Assembly: GCF_900141715.1 (NCBI RefSeq)
Contig: NZ_FQYK01000001.1
Span: forward strand, 248,001-312,000
Source: Algibacter luteus
Lineage (GTDB): Bacteria; Bacteroidota; Bacteroidia; Flavobacteriales; Flavobacteriaceae
Direction of reading: 5' to 3'
DNA: 64,000 nt
Position 1 is the first letter of the stretch, and every line of letters begins with the position of its first letter. The position numbers and the translations under genes were made by a program. Under the pieces are notes generated by a model. It made no database searches. It was given only the letters and a program-made list of their open reading frames with translations, and had not been told where the DNA came from. This document shows positions 18,104 through 28,126 of the stretch, piece by piece.

Positions 18104-19516
18104 TTAACAAATACGGACTACTCGTAAATTTAAAAGATTTCCAAGTTTCTCAATTTTATTCGCAATGTGTCCTAAACCAATAGCGCAATGATGAGACGGA
18201 CCTTGTTTAGACCATTCGTTCATAAAAGCTCTTGCTCCTATGGAGAAGCGATAACGACTATTCGTGTTTCCTATTTGCAGAACAGGTCCTTCAACCGATT
18301 CTCCTTCTGCAACTAATAAAAATACATCATCTTTACCTTCTACTACAGACAACAAAGTTACAGGACCGTGTTTCACTGTCATTTGAATAGATAATCCTTT
18401 TCCCGGTTTACCATGATAGACGGGTAATGGCACTAACTGTACATTACCTTCAGCTATAGCAAAATGTGCAGGACCGTCATGACCAAGCATCATAATATCA
18501 TCATTAAAATCCATCGCATAGAATTCTGAAAATGATCCACCAACACCAAAAGCATCCATAATTTTCATGGCTTGAGCATTCTTTATTTCATATTCTCCCG
18601 CCACAGGTATGTTTTTACCAGTTAATAATGTATTTCCTGCAATAACAGAAGTGACTATATTTTCGTATTCGTTAGCGGTTTCCCCTTCGTAATAATAGGC
18701 CATAGAACCTAGATTGTGATTTTTAACCAATTTATCTAGGGCAATAGATGTTTTTGCTGCGCGAATTAGTTCAAACTGCTCGCAGGTATCTATAACCTCA
18801 AAGGTGCTTTGGAATTCCTTTATTTTCTCTTTCACTTCAGCATCGGTAACCGCATCACGATATTTTTTCACCTCACACATTTCTAAAATTTCGATGTGTG
18901 TACCAAAAGCTGCTGATTGTTTTGTTAGGTCTGAATATACATCTAACATACCGCAGTAATAATGTCCTAAAACCCCTAGCCTATTATTTGCCATTACCTT
19001 AGCAACATTTGCCGCATCAATCCAATCTTGAATCTCATCCCAAACGGCTTGCTCATCTAAATAACCTGTAACAAATTCGTAATCAATACCCGAACGATTA
19101 AAGATATTAGCCAACTCTGGCACAGAACAGGCTTGACAATGCGCCAACCACTCGCCTGTCATTTTACCACGATCTCCTAAAGCGTTAAAACTTTCGTAAT
19201 CGATTGCAGCTACTGGTTGAATATTTAGAATAACCACAGGACATTTTAGTTTTTGAACCACGGGCAAAACCGTAGATGACAAAGCGTATGTAGAGACATA
19301 TAAAAACAAAATATCTACATCAGCTTTTTTTAATACTTGTGCTTGCTCTCTAGCCTTTACAGGAGAATCTATTAAACCGACGTTAATGACCTCTGCACCA
19401 AAACCAGTCATTTTATCCGCTACCTGTTGTTGGTATCCCTCTAATCGTTCTAATAGACTATCAAATTGAGGCCAATAAGTATCTAAACCGATACCAAACA
19501 ATCCTACTTTTATCAT
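18104..19516 (-). CDS. L-fucose/L-arabinose isomerase-family protein
   Basis: 470 residues, no signal peptide, so cytoplasmic. The N-terminus (KVGLFGIGLDTYWPQF) and overall plan match the FucI/AraA isomerase superfamily. Probable metal-site segments are GGSFSEFYAMDFNDD (about 335-350), MMLGHDGPAHF and the C-terminal GPSHHCAIGLGH with paired His, as in AraA. Isomerases of this group convert an aldose to its ketose. It is the only cytoplasmic enzyme in the rhamnosidase/RhaT unit, so L-rhamnose to L-rhamnulose is the obvious guess, although this is not a RhaA-type sequence. No kinase or aldolase gene is in the window. An alternative is isomerisation of another released sugar such as xylose or fucose. 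Confidence 0.8.
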   Translation of the reverse strand: MIKVGLFGIGLDTYWPQFDSLLERLEGYQQQVADKMTGFGAEVINVGLIDSPVKAREQAQVLKKADVDILFLYVSTYALSSTVLPVVQKLKCPVVILNIQPVAAIDYESFNALGDRGKMTGEWLAHCQACSVPELANIFNRSGIDYEFVTGYLDEQAVWDEIQDWIDAANVAKVMANNRLGVLGHYYCGMLDVYSDLTKQSAAFGTHIEILEMCEVKKYRDAVTDAEVKEKIKEFQSTFEVIDTCEQFELIRAAKTSIALDKLVKNHNLGSMAYYYEGETANEYENIVTSVIAGNTLLTGKNIPVAGEYEIKNAQAMKIMDAFGVGGSFSEFYAMDFNDDIMMLGHDGPAHFAIAEGNVQLVPLPVYHGKPGKGLSIQMTVKHGPVTLLSVVEGKDDVFLLVAEGESVEGPVLQIGNTNSRYRFSIGARAFMNEWSKQGPSHHCAIGLGHIANKIEKLGNLLNLRVVRIC

Positions 19517-19551
19517 TTCAATTATTTTTAATTTCTAACTTTTCCTAATAT

Positions 19552-22416
19552 TTATCTGAGTTCGTAGTTAAGAAGATTTACTGGTCCTTCTATGCCTGTT
19601 GGCACCAAATCTTTATATCGCTTTGTCCATTCATACGCCATCTTATTGTTTTTAAGCGATTTGGCATAATTAGCTAAAACGGTTGTATAATGAATTTCAA
19701 TGGCATTCTCTCCCTTCTTGAGATAATCTGAAATTGAATAGACGGCTTTTCCATACCAATGTTTTCCAACCTTCTGTCCGTTTACATACAATTCTGTAAT
19801 ACCTTCATTTACATTTCCTAAATCTAAATGCGTGAAACTTTCTGCGTTATTAATAGTTGTTTTGTAAACAATTTCGCCGCCAAAAGTATTTTGAGTACTA
19901 TCTGTTGATTTACTGAAATCAATAAGCGTCGGCATATCCCAAGTAAATACTTTTTCATCTCTTCGTTTACCAATGACTTTCCAATGAACATCAAGTACTT
20001 TTGATTCTTTTATTTTAGTCACAACTTCTATGGCTTTTTCTAGAGGTTTCTCATCTTCAAAAACTAACAGAAGGGATTCCAAAGGATTCAAAGTGACGCT
20101 TAACTCATTTGAATTTAATTCAAAATAATAGGGGGTTTTCTCTCCCGTTTCAGGATTCCAGATATATGGATATTTGCCATCAACAGGAAATTTAGCGTCA
20201 AATGATGTTGTACTATAACGGCTTACATTGGTGAAGAAATAAATAGCTTTATCATTGGTATATTGATGTATTTGATACACGTTTTCATTGGGGTTACTTA
20301 TCACGACATCAGCTTCCAATTGGGTTATTTTCAGAATATCATTTGTCCAGTTGAATAAGGCGTCTATGGACTCCGGTTGATTCACTTGGATTACTGATTC
20401 AGGATAATTCGCCAATAGACTCATCATGGTAGTATTAACTAAATCATCGTTCTTTTCATATTCTGAAAAATGTAACGACTTTAATGGTAATTGATCTATG
20501 ACAATAATTTCACCTCCTGATTCTACAAACAGCTTGATGTTCTCTGCTGCCTTTGGACTTAATGATTTTAAACTGGCAAGCACTAATAATTTGTAGGTCA
20601 TGTTACCATAGGAAATTCCCTCTTCATTTATAATAGCTCTTTCAAGAACACCTTGATTAATATACTCAGCAGAATATCCTAATTGACTTATTGGTTCCCA
20701 TAATCTATATAAGTACTCTGGTTCCATATGGAAAGGCGTTCTTGCTAAACCTTTATCACCCCAAAGGTCTGCGGTTGGCCCTAAGATGGCAATAGATTTA
20801 TCGGCTTGAGAGTTTTGAAAAACATAGGATAATCTAGAATTATAATCTATCCAATTAGGCAAGTGTTTCCACCAGGTGTTTTGCTCACTAAAATAAGCCC
20901 CAAAACGTATCCAACCAGGGAATTCCACTTCTGGTGGCGAATAATTATAGCCATGTAGCACAGAATGATTTATTCCGGTTATGAAATTCATATCATCATG
21001 CTGTTTTATTTCTTCAAGTGTCGCTTTAAATACGCCTCCCAGATTGGTCATAGTTTCACAACTTGTAATCTTTTTATCTGTTAAATGCGCTCCTGCTGAA
21101 GCATACATATTCCAGATCATATAGCCGTGTGATTGCTTCCAATCCCAAACAGAATCTTTCATCTCAACGGTGTAAATCCAATTGTTGCTCTCGGGTATAT
21201 CTGGTATCATATAACCATCTAACATGCCCATTAAAAAAGGTGTGCCATAAGCTTGATAGCGGCATAGAATATTATTGTCTTCGCAAAAATCTTTATAGGT
21301 CTGTGTGAAGTTTTTCAAAAACACTTCAACTAATAACTTGTTATAATCGTAACGTACACGCTTTAACTGGTCTTTAAACTCAGGAGTGAAATTTTCAGAA
21401 TACGTCCCTTGTGAGTAGTTGCCATTAGCTTGATAAAAAACAAAGGGCAGCCAATTATCTAGTTTATAGCCATAGGCCTCAAAAAACAGATTTTCAAAAC
21501 CATCGGTCCAATTGGCTCCAGATACTTCTATACTATCACAAAATATAGCTCGAATTAAATCACTAAGCGGAATACCTGAACGTTCAGATATTTTCTTCAT
21601 TCGATTTAAGTACGCCAAGGTCATTTCCTTTTTATAATGGTCCATTACAGGACCAGCCCCACCTGGAGCCCCCAAAGTAACATCTCTAAAGTTTTGCTGA
21701 ATTAAACCATATGACAATACGTAATTACCTTTTTGTTTTATCTGATAAGATATTTTTCCGTTGGCATCTATGTGATTTTTTAAATCTACTATTTGGTCGG
21801 TAACATTACAATTTTCAGGTACTAGTTTAATATATGATAGCCTGTATGTTGTTCTTTTACTGATGTGTTTTTGTGCTCTTTTATTTTTGTACTTTTCCTT
21901 ATATAGTTGTATCAACTCAGCTTCATCAACTTTAATAGTTGTACCATGTTTATAAAGAATATGATCTGACACCATCCTTTGAGAGGTTTCATCATCTTTC
22001 AGAAATTCACCTCCAAACGGCCAACCTGTGCCTGCAATCATATCGGCAATCATTCCTAAATCTTTGGTTTTTTTACAGGCATGAACCACCATATCAATCC
22101 ATTCATCACTCATCCAAACTAAGGATTCATTTCCATTATCATAACCTACAGGCATTGCGATAGGATTTATTTCAACACCACCAAAACCAACACTATGTAA
22201 AGACTCTAATTCTCTATCTAGTTCACTTGCCTTAACTTTATTTCCGTTCCACCACCATCGCACAAAAGGACGTGCTTCGGCTGGTGGGTTTTGGAAGCCC
22301 ATGAATAAATCATGCTTTACATATTCTTTCTTTTGAGTGCTACAGGCATAGAATATTAATGCACTAAGTGATAGAAATAAGAAATTAATTATTCTTCTTT
22401 TTTTTAATAAAAGCAT
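19552..22416 (-). CDS. Divergent GH106-like lipoprotein
   Basis: 954 residues with a lipobox (IFYAC, Cys25). The start FQNPPAEARPFVRWWWNGN fits GH106, and the C-terminus has a sugar-binding fold (LDLGNVNEGITELYVNGQKVG) ending LVPTGIEGPVNL. The two motifs conserved in the other paralogs are present in altered form: CDSIE followed by NWTDGF, and TSCETMTN in place of AESFT. It also has a long charged insertion near residues 165-190 (YKEKYKNKRAQKHISKRT). It probably acts on a different rhamnose linkage or even another sugar. It lies 50 bp behind the GH78 stop and 35 bp before the isomerase. Confidence 0.78.
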   Translation of the reverse strand: MLLLKKRRIINFLFLSLSALIFYACSTQKKEYVKHDLFMGFQNPPAEARPFVRWWWNGNKVKASELDRELESLHSVGFGGVEINPIAMPVGYDNGNESLVWMSDEWIDMVVHACKKTKDLGMIADMIAGTGWPFGGEFLKDDETSQRMVSDHILYKHGTTIKVDEAELIQLYKEKYKNKRAQKHISKRTTYRLSYIKLVPENCNVTDQIVDLKNHIDANGKISYQIKQKGNYVLSYGLIQQNFRDVTLGAPGGAGPVMDHYKKEMTLAYLNRMKKISERSGIPLSDLIRAIFCDSIEVSGANWTDGFENLFFEAYGYKLDNWLPFVFYQANGNYSQGTYSENFTPEFKDQLKRVRYDYNKLLVEVFLKNFTQTYKDFCEDNNILCRYQAYGTPFLMGMLDGYMIPDIPESNNWIYTVEMKDSVWDWKQSHGYMIWNMYASAGAHLTDKKITSCETMTNLGGVFKATLEEIKQHDDMNFITGINHSVLHGYNYSPPEVEFPGWIRFGAYFSEQNTWWKHLPNWIDYNSRLSYVFQNSQADKSIAILGPTADLWGDKGLARTPFHMEPEYLYRLWEPISQLGYSAEYINQGVLERAIINEEGISYGNMTYKLLVLASLKSLSPKAAENIKLFVESGGEIIVIDQLPLKSLHFSEYEKNDDLVNTTMMSLLANYPESVIQVNQPESIDALFNWTNDILKITQLEADVVISNPNENVYQIHQYTNDKAIYFFTNVSRYSTTSFDAKFPVDGKYPYIWNPETGEKTPYYFELNSNELSVTLNPLESLLLVFEDEKPLEKAIEVVTKIKESKVLDVHWKVIGKRRDEKVFTWDMPTLIDFSKSTDSTQNTFGGEIVYKTTINNAESFTHLDLGNVNEGITELYVNGQKVGKHWYGKAVYSISDYLKKGENAIEIHYTTVLANYAKSLKNNKMAYEWTKRYKDLVPTGIEGPVNLLNYELR

Positions 22417-22466
22417 TCTGTTAATGTTTGGTTCTAATTGTTAATATTGAAAATTAAACTGCCATA

Positions 22467-24845
22467 CTATTTTTCATAAACGGCCTTTAACTTCCAATCT
22501 CCAGAAGGAATTCTAAACTTAATATATTTACTATCTTCTCCTTCTACTTGAATACCTTTTGCTTTCTTGTTTATTTTTCCTTTTTTCCAGATACAATATC
22601 CGTTTACAAAAACTTTTTCAATAGCTTTATCTTTTTTAGGAATTCCAACTATGGCCTCTGTTCCATTTGGTGCATTTAAATTAAGTTGATACTCTAAATC
22701 TTTAACATTTATAGCTATTTCTATAATGCCTTTTACAGTAGGAATAGTTTTCTTGATATTTTTGAAATGCACCAATTCTGGCATAATTTCAAATTCACTC
22801 CACCCTTTTTTAGTCGGTCTTACTCCAGCAATGTATTTAGATAAAATGGTATTAGGTGCGTTCCAAGCGTGATTATAACTCCCGCCCTTAGGAAACATTT
22901 CATATAATGTAGACATCGATTTTTCATCTACTTGGCTTTGATACTGCAGCTTCATTCTTTCTAAAGACGCTTCATGTCTACCAGCAATACACATGGCTTC
23001 TTCTGCAATCCATTCAAAATGCGGACTCGAAAAACGGTTTGGAATTAACACATTATCTACAATTTGATTGTAATATTCAGGATTTGCAATACCAGAAACA
23101 ATAGCAATAGCGTTTGCTCTATCATCTTTAAATTTTTCTGCATTAGAACTGTAAAAACCGTCTTTCCAATACAATTTGTTAAAAGCAGGTTTTATTATTT
23201 TCATTCTATCCTTATACCATTTTATGTGTTCTTTGATTCCTAAAACTTCTGCCATTTTTTTAGCTTCTTTTAAAGCGAAATAGTAGAATGCCATTTGAAT
23301 TGGCTGCTTATCAGCGGTATTTTTAACACCCCAATCTACCCAATCCCAAGAATCTGGACTTTTTCCTTTACGATATTCTGGCAATCCATTTTCTTGCATT
23401 GGAAATAAGGCTAGATAATCGTATACAAAAGGATAGGCTTTTTCTAACGTTTCTTTATCACCAGTGTTTAAATAATAAGGCCAAATTCCTTGAGCAATAA
23501 ATTGTAGGCTTTGTGAAACTAGTTCTCGAACTCTTAAAGGACCTAAAGCTCCCATTACTCCATTTTCGCTAAATGCCGTAGTTTGCAAAATGGCTTTTTT
23601 TAATAACTGACGACCAGCATAATCCATCGAATAGAACAAATAGCCTACTTGATCTGCTACGTCACCTATCCATAAAGCTCGTTCTCGGTCTGGGCAGTCC
23701 ATAAAATTATCTCTAGCGCAAACAAACAAGGTGTTGTTTCCCATCCACCATAATCGTTGGTAAAAAGGGTCATCAACTTCAAATTCCCCAACCATTTCAC
23801 CAACACTCATCCATCTGTATTTTAAGGCATTTACTTTAACGCCTTTTGGAATAGTATAACTTATTTCATGTCCGTTCATCCAAGAAAAACTCTCGAAAGA
23901 TTGTTTGCCCTCTTTAGCGATGTAAGTGGCATTTATTTTATTGAGTCTATTATCCGTTGTGATGAAAATAGTATCGCCCGCCTTAGCTTCAATTTCTAAA
24001 TATGGTGTGATTTGTTTGTTGAAAGGCAATTTTGCTTTTATAGTTTCTCCTTTACTAACAAATGGAAATTTTAAAGCATCATGATGTTCATAATTCTGTA
24101 AACCATGGTTCACTAAGTTCGGAACTATATTTGGTTCTACATTGTACCAAGGGGCATCGCCTAATTTTCCTTTTTCAACTGCTGATGGCCAACTAGTATC
24201 ATTAAAATTATTCTGGTACCAAGCTTTTTCAGTCCAATCTCCAAAAGCATTTTGCGCATTAAACTGCACACTATATTGCACTATGGCTTTACTAGCTGGT
24301 TCTATCATATTATCGTATCCAGGGTGCTGTAGCGCTTTCCAGGACGCATCTGAAACGACCTGTTGGTTTCCTATATTGGCAGAAAACAACAACCCGCCCT
24401 TACCACTATCAATATGAGTTCCTTTATGAGTTTCACGCCCCCAATACCAAACTAAAATTGCCATAGTATTTTCGCCTTTTTTTAAGTAGGGTTGAATATT
24501 TATACTATCGTACCAAGAATTTGTCGGTGTTATGTTTTGTTTTCTATTCCAGTCTCCTGCTTGACTTGGCCCTCGTGATAAACCACCTTCAAACAGCACC
24601 ATTTCACCATTAATCCATAACCAAAATTTACTATCTACTGCAATTAATGCTTCTACCTGATCGGGTATGTCTTCTAAAGTGACTGTTTTCCTAAAACTCA
24701 TCCATGTATTAGACGGACCATCTTCTTGTTGCCATATCCACTGGACATTATTCCAATTTGAATTTTGTGCAAAACACATTGATGTTATGAAAACTATTGA
24801 AAGAAAAAATCTTAAATCCTTTTTACTGATAATTTTTATGTTCAT
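22467..24845 (-). CDS. GH78-family alpha-L-rhamnosidase, compact form
   Basis: 792 residues with a signal peptide ending near MCFAQ (about 26), no lipobox. It lacks the N-terminal fibronectin-like domain of the other GH78 proteins and begins with a lectin-like sandwich (WIWQQEDGPSNTWMSFRK, LWINGEMVLFEGG). The six-hairpin barrel carries DCPDRERALWIGD, which keeps the Asp, Glu and Asp of the GH78 acidic cluster at the usual +5 and +12 spacing, and a later Glu in STLYEMFPKGG. Predicted periplasmic alpha-L-rhamnosidase. It sits between two GH106 genes with 32-50 bp gaps, so co-transcription is expected. Confidence 0.85.
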   Translation of the reverse strand: MNIKIISKKDLRFFLSIVFITSMCFAQNSNWNNVQWIWQQEDGPSNTWMSFRKTVTLEDIPDQVEALIAVDSKFWLWINGEMVLFEGGLSRGPSQAGDWNRKQNITPTNSWYDSINIQPYLKKGENTMAILVWYWGRETHKGTHIDSGKGGLLFSANIGNQQVVSDASWKALQHPGYDNMIEPASKAIVQYSVQFNAQNAFGDWTEKAWYQNNFNDTSWPSAVEKGKLGDAPWYNVEPNIVPNLVNHGLQNYEHHDALKFPFVSKGETIKAKLPFNKQITPYLEIEAKAGDTIFITTDNRLNKINATYIAKEGKQSFESFSWMNGHEISYTIPKGVKVNALKYRWMSVGEMVGEFEVDDPFYQRLWWMGNNTLFVCARDNFMDCPDRERALWIGDVADQVGYLFYSMDYAGRQLLKKAILQTTAFSENGVMGALGPLRVRELVSQSLQFIAQGIWPYYLNTGDKETLEKAYPFVYDYLALFPMQENGLPEYRKGKSPDSWDWVDWGVKNTADKQPIQMAFYYFALKEAKKMAEVLGIKEHIKWYKDRMKIIKPAFNKLYWKDGFYSSNAEKFKDDRANAIAIVSGIANPEYYNQIVDNVLIPNRFSSPHFEWIAEEAMCIAGRHEASLERMKLQYQSQVDEKSMSTLYEMFPKGGSYNHAWNAPNTILSKYIAGVRPTKKGWSEFEIMPELVHFKNIKKTIPTVKGIIEIAINVKDLEYQLNLNAPNGTEAIVGIPKKDKAIEKVFVNGYCIWKKGKINKKAKGIQVEGEDSKYIKFRIPSGDWKLKAVYEK

Positions 24846-24877
24846 TATTCGAATTTATCTAATTGCTTTAATTCCAT

Positions 24878-27800
24878 TTATTTAATAGTTTCTATAACAA
24901 TGGGGCCTAATAAACCAGAAGGTTGAATTTTACTTTCTGAAGTAATTTTATCAATTACAATCCATGTATATTTTTCATCTTCTGGACGTTGTTTGTCTTT
25001 TATTAATTGGTTACGCCATAGGTTAACCACTTCAATTTCTATTTGATTTTTTCCTTCTTTCAGGGCGTCTGTTATATTAAGTCTATAAGGCGCCATCCAA
25101 ACACCACCAATATCTTTACGATTTAATTTTACTTTAGCCATTACCGAAACTTTTCCAAGATTAAGATAGATATCCTGATTTTTAGGAAGCTCTTCTAAGT
25201 TGAAATCAGTTTTATAAATGGCAGTTCCTGAATAATATTGTATTTGCTCATCATCAGAATATTGCCAATCTATTAATTCATTAAATATTACAGGTTCTTT
25301 TGGTGCAATGTCTTTATTTTTAAAATCGACTTCAAATGGGCCTTCAATGGCATTGAGCTTTTTATACTCAGGGAAATTTGAAGTGTAAGCAGTTTTAACG
25401 TCTCCATTAGCATCTGTATTTGAAAATACAACAAACCAACTCTGAGCAGCATTTAATTTTAAAGGAACTTTTAGTCCTGTTTTGGTAATTTCGTAATCGG
25501 GTAAAGCCCTCATTTCACCACTTACAGCATCCCACAATTGCGGTTTTAAATCTTTATCAACACGAAAAACTGGGGACAAATCAATAGTTTCATCACTCTG
25601 ATTGGTTATAAAATAAATATCCATATCTGGCATATTTCTATGTATCCAAAGTACTGGTGCATCCTCAGACACTTCAATGTCTTTTGCTAAATTTAAATCT
25701 GCAAAAACTTCTGATAATTCATAACCATCCAATACTTTTCCTTTACCATATTGAACTGACATTTTACCTTGATTATAGGCGCCATTCCAAAGTTTAGCAG
25801 CTAATGCTTCAACTTTTACATCGCAGGCAGGGTAGTTCTGTAAACTTGGAGATTTATAAGGTTTTGGCCCTAAAATTATTCCACCTTGTTGCACTAAGTC
25901 TTCAATCTTCTCTAACAATTCAGGACGCATTGTTGTGAATGGTGGTAAAACCATTACTTTATAAGACATCCCGTCAGGTAATACAAATCTACCATCTTCA
26001 ACAGATACGCGATTCATAATCACTTCTGCATTAATATAATCGTAAGAGTATCCTCTAGGAAGTTCTGGTTGACGTACCCCAGTCATTATTGGAGCATCTT
26101 CTCCAATAAAATAACACACATCGGCCACATATTTACCTTGCTGTAACATATGTTGACAACGACGTAAATAATCAAAATAAGTATCGGCTTGTTCAAACCA
26201 TGTGTTATGACGATTGAATTCCGTACCAAACCAAGCATTCATTCCTGGTTTTCTATTATCATCTGGCTGTTGAATGTACAAATGCAGTACAAAATGATTG
26301 ATGCCTTCGGTTAAAGACCAATCGCCTCGCTTTTTAAGCATCGCTGGATGCCTTAAATACGCTCTTCTAGAAGATGTAAACGCTTCTGCCGAAGTTATCG
26401 CTTTTCCATAAGTATGTGCTGTCGACGAAGAGGCTTTACATTCTATATTGCCCAATGTACCTTCGTTCCAAAATTCTCCAGATATCAAATCCGATTGCCC
26501 ACCATACATCATAAATTCACCTGGAAAACCCCAATGCCCATAGTTTTCTAACCATGTTTTTAAATTATATTTGTTACTCGCTTCTCTTAATCCACCTACG
26601 TACTCATAAGCCACATCATCTGCAATAGAACGACGCAAATCCCATAAAAATCGTTCGGATTGCTCAACACTACCCACTATTCTACCTGAAAGTACTGGTA
26701 AAAATGGTACAGGATTGTATCCGTATTTTTCTTTAAACTTTACTTCATAACCATCTGTCCAATTTTGAGAACCTTGTTCGTAACTATCGGCAACAACATA
26801 TTTAAATGCAGATTTACTCTCTTCTGGAATTCGTTTTAGCAACTCACCAACAAAATTATCAAAATGATACTGTGCTAATTCGCTATTCATTTTATCAATT
26901 TCATACCCTACTCCCTGCGGAGCTGCTGGCGCATTTTTTGTTCCTGTTGGTGTCATTCCCATGCGCATAATCGTCCAGCTTCCTACTGGTGCATTCCAAT
27001 TTAGCATTCCATTTTTATTAAGTTTATCACTCAAATCAATAACATTGTCTGGATTTATAGATAAACTTTTATTTTCAAGTGCTTCTTGTCTTTGAAAAAT
27101 GTAAGTATCCCAAATAGGTTTGGGTGTAGAGTGCATCTTTCCGAGTTGCTTTTCAATATATTTATCTAAAACAGGTGCTTCAGAAATTGTAATTTCAGCA
27201 AAGCCATATCCCTCATTCTTTGTGCTAAAATTGGTACAGCTCAATTTGAATCGTTGTGCTTTGGTATCGGTTAAAATGGTAGCAAAATCTCCTGTTTCTA
27301 TTGAAGCTACATTTGGAGTAATGCGAAAACGATCGAAATGAAACTCTTTAATTATTTTTTCTTGACCATCTACAATAGCCGATAATGTCATGTTACATTT
27401 AAAGGCTCTACTAGGGATTATAGTGATAGAACGCGCTGTAATTGGTTCAGAAAGTTGAAAACTTATTTCTAACACTTCTCCTTTTTTTGGTTCAAAACTG
27501 GTGTCGTCTTCCTTATTTCCATCCGTTAAAATAGTTACATTTACATCGCTCCAATTGGCATTTACTTTGGTAGGTATAAACCGAGTACTTTTTTCTTCAA
27601 CATCCAACGATTTAAAAGCAAAGGTATGCGTGTCTTGAAATTCTTGTTTAGGTTGTGGTAATTTAAAATTAAGTTGTTTTCCTCCTGAAACTTTAGTTTC
27701 GCTAAAGGTTAAATAACGCATTGCTTTTGTATAATCTACCCAAGGCCCACCACTTTGGCTCCATCCTGGGCAGTTAAAAACCCCAATCTCAACACCAATT

Positions 27801-28126
27801 CGTTTGCCTTCTTCTACGGCATGCACCATGTGCGACCACCAATCTTCGCTTAGCATCGGTACTTTACCGTCTTGATGTGCTGGATTTATATTGCCTATTA
27901 ATGCCCCACCAATACCCGCTTTTTTCATGGCTATTAAATCTTTGGTAATGCCTTCTTTGGAAATATCATCATTAATCCAATACCAGTAACACCATAGATT
28001 ATTATCTTCTTTAAGGTCTACAAAACCAGATTGAATACGTTCAATGTCTTTTGAATTATTGCATCCTAAAAAAAAGAATATTATTAATCCTATGATTGCG
28101 TTAAACGTATTAGGTTTAATTTTCAT
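24878..28126 (-). CDS. GH106 alpha-L-rhamnosidase-like lipoprotein
   Basis: 1082 residues with a lipobox (FFFLGC, Cys22). It has the GH106 plan: LWCYWYWINDDISKEGITKD near the N-terminus, ADSYE followed by NWTDGY, TSAEAFTSSRRAYL with the second conserved Glu, and a C-terminal jelly roll ending IQPSGLLGPIVIE. An extra beta-rich region (about 150-330; FKPKKGEVLEISFQL-like and ITARSITIIPSRAF) lies inside the N-terminal half, as in the 36696-40154 paralog but not in the two shorter ones. Its start overlaps the upstream GH78 stop by 11 bp, indicating translational coupling. Confidence 0.88.
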   Translation of the reverse strand: MKIKPNTFNAIIGLIIFFFLGCNNSKDIERIQSGFVDLKEDNNLWCYWYWINDDISKEGITKDLIAMKKAGIGGALIGNINPAHQDGKVPMLSEDWWSHMVHAVEEGKRIGVEIGVFNCPGWSQSGGPWVDYTKAMRYLTFSETKVSGGKQLNFKLPQPKQEFQDTHTFAFKSLDVEEKSTRFIPTKVNANWSDVNVTILTDGNKEDDTSFEPKKGEVLEISFQLSEPITARSITIIPSRAFKCNMTLSAIVDGQEKIIKEFHFDRFRITPNVASIETGDFATILTDTKAQRFKLSCTNFSTKNEGYGFAEITISEAPVLDKYIEKQLGKMHSTPKPIWDTYIFQRQEALENKSLSINPDNVIDLSDKLNKNGMLNWNAPVGSWTIMRMGMTPTGTKNAPAAPQGVGYEIDKMNSELAQYHFDNFVGELLKRIPEESKSAFKYVVADSYEQGSQNWTDGYEVKFKEKYGYNPVPFLPVLSGRIVGSVEQSERFLWDLRRSIADDVAYEYVGGLREASNKYNLKTWLENYGHWGFPGEFMMYGGQSDLISGEFWNEGTLGNIECKASSSTAHTYGKAITSAEAFTSSRRAYLRHPAMLKKRGDWSLTEGINHFVLHLYIQQPDDNRKPGMNAWFGTEFNRHNTWFEQADTYFDYLRRCQHMLQQGKYVADVCYFIGEDAPIMTGVRQPELPRGYSYDYINAEVIMNRVSVEDGRFVLPDGMSYKVMVLPPFTTMRPELLEKIEDLVQQGGIILGPKPYKSPSLQNYPACDVKVEALAAKLWNGAYNQGKMSVQYGKGKVLDGYELSEVFADLNLAKDIEVSEDAPVLWIHRNMPDMDIYFITNQSDETIDLSPVFRVDKDLKPQLWDAVSGEMRALPDYEITKTGLKVPLKLNAAQSWFVVFSNTDANGDVKTAYTSNFPEYKKLNAIEGPFEVDFKNKDIAPKEPVIFNELIDWQYSDDEQIQYYSGTAIYKTDFNLEELPKNQDIYLNLGKVSVMAKVKLNRKDIGGVWMAPYRLNITDALKEGKNQIEIEVVNLWRNQLIKDKQRPEDEKYTWIVIDKITSESKIQPSGLLGPIVIETIK

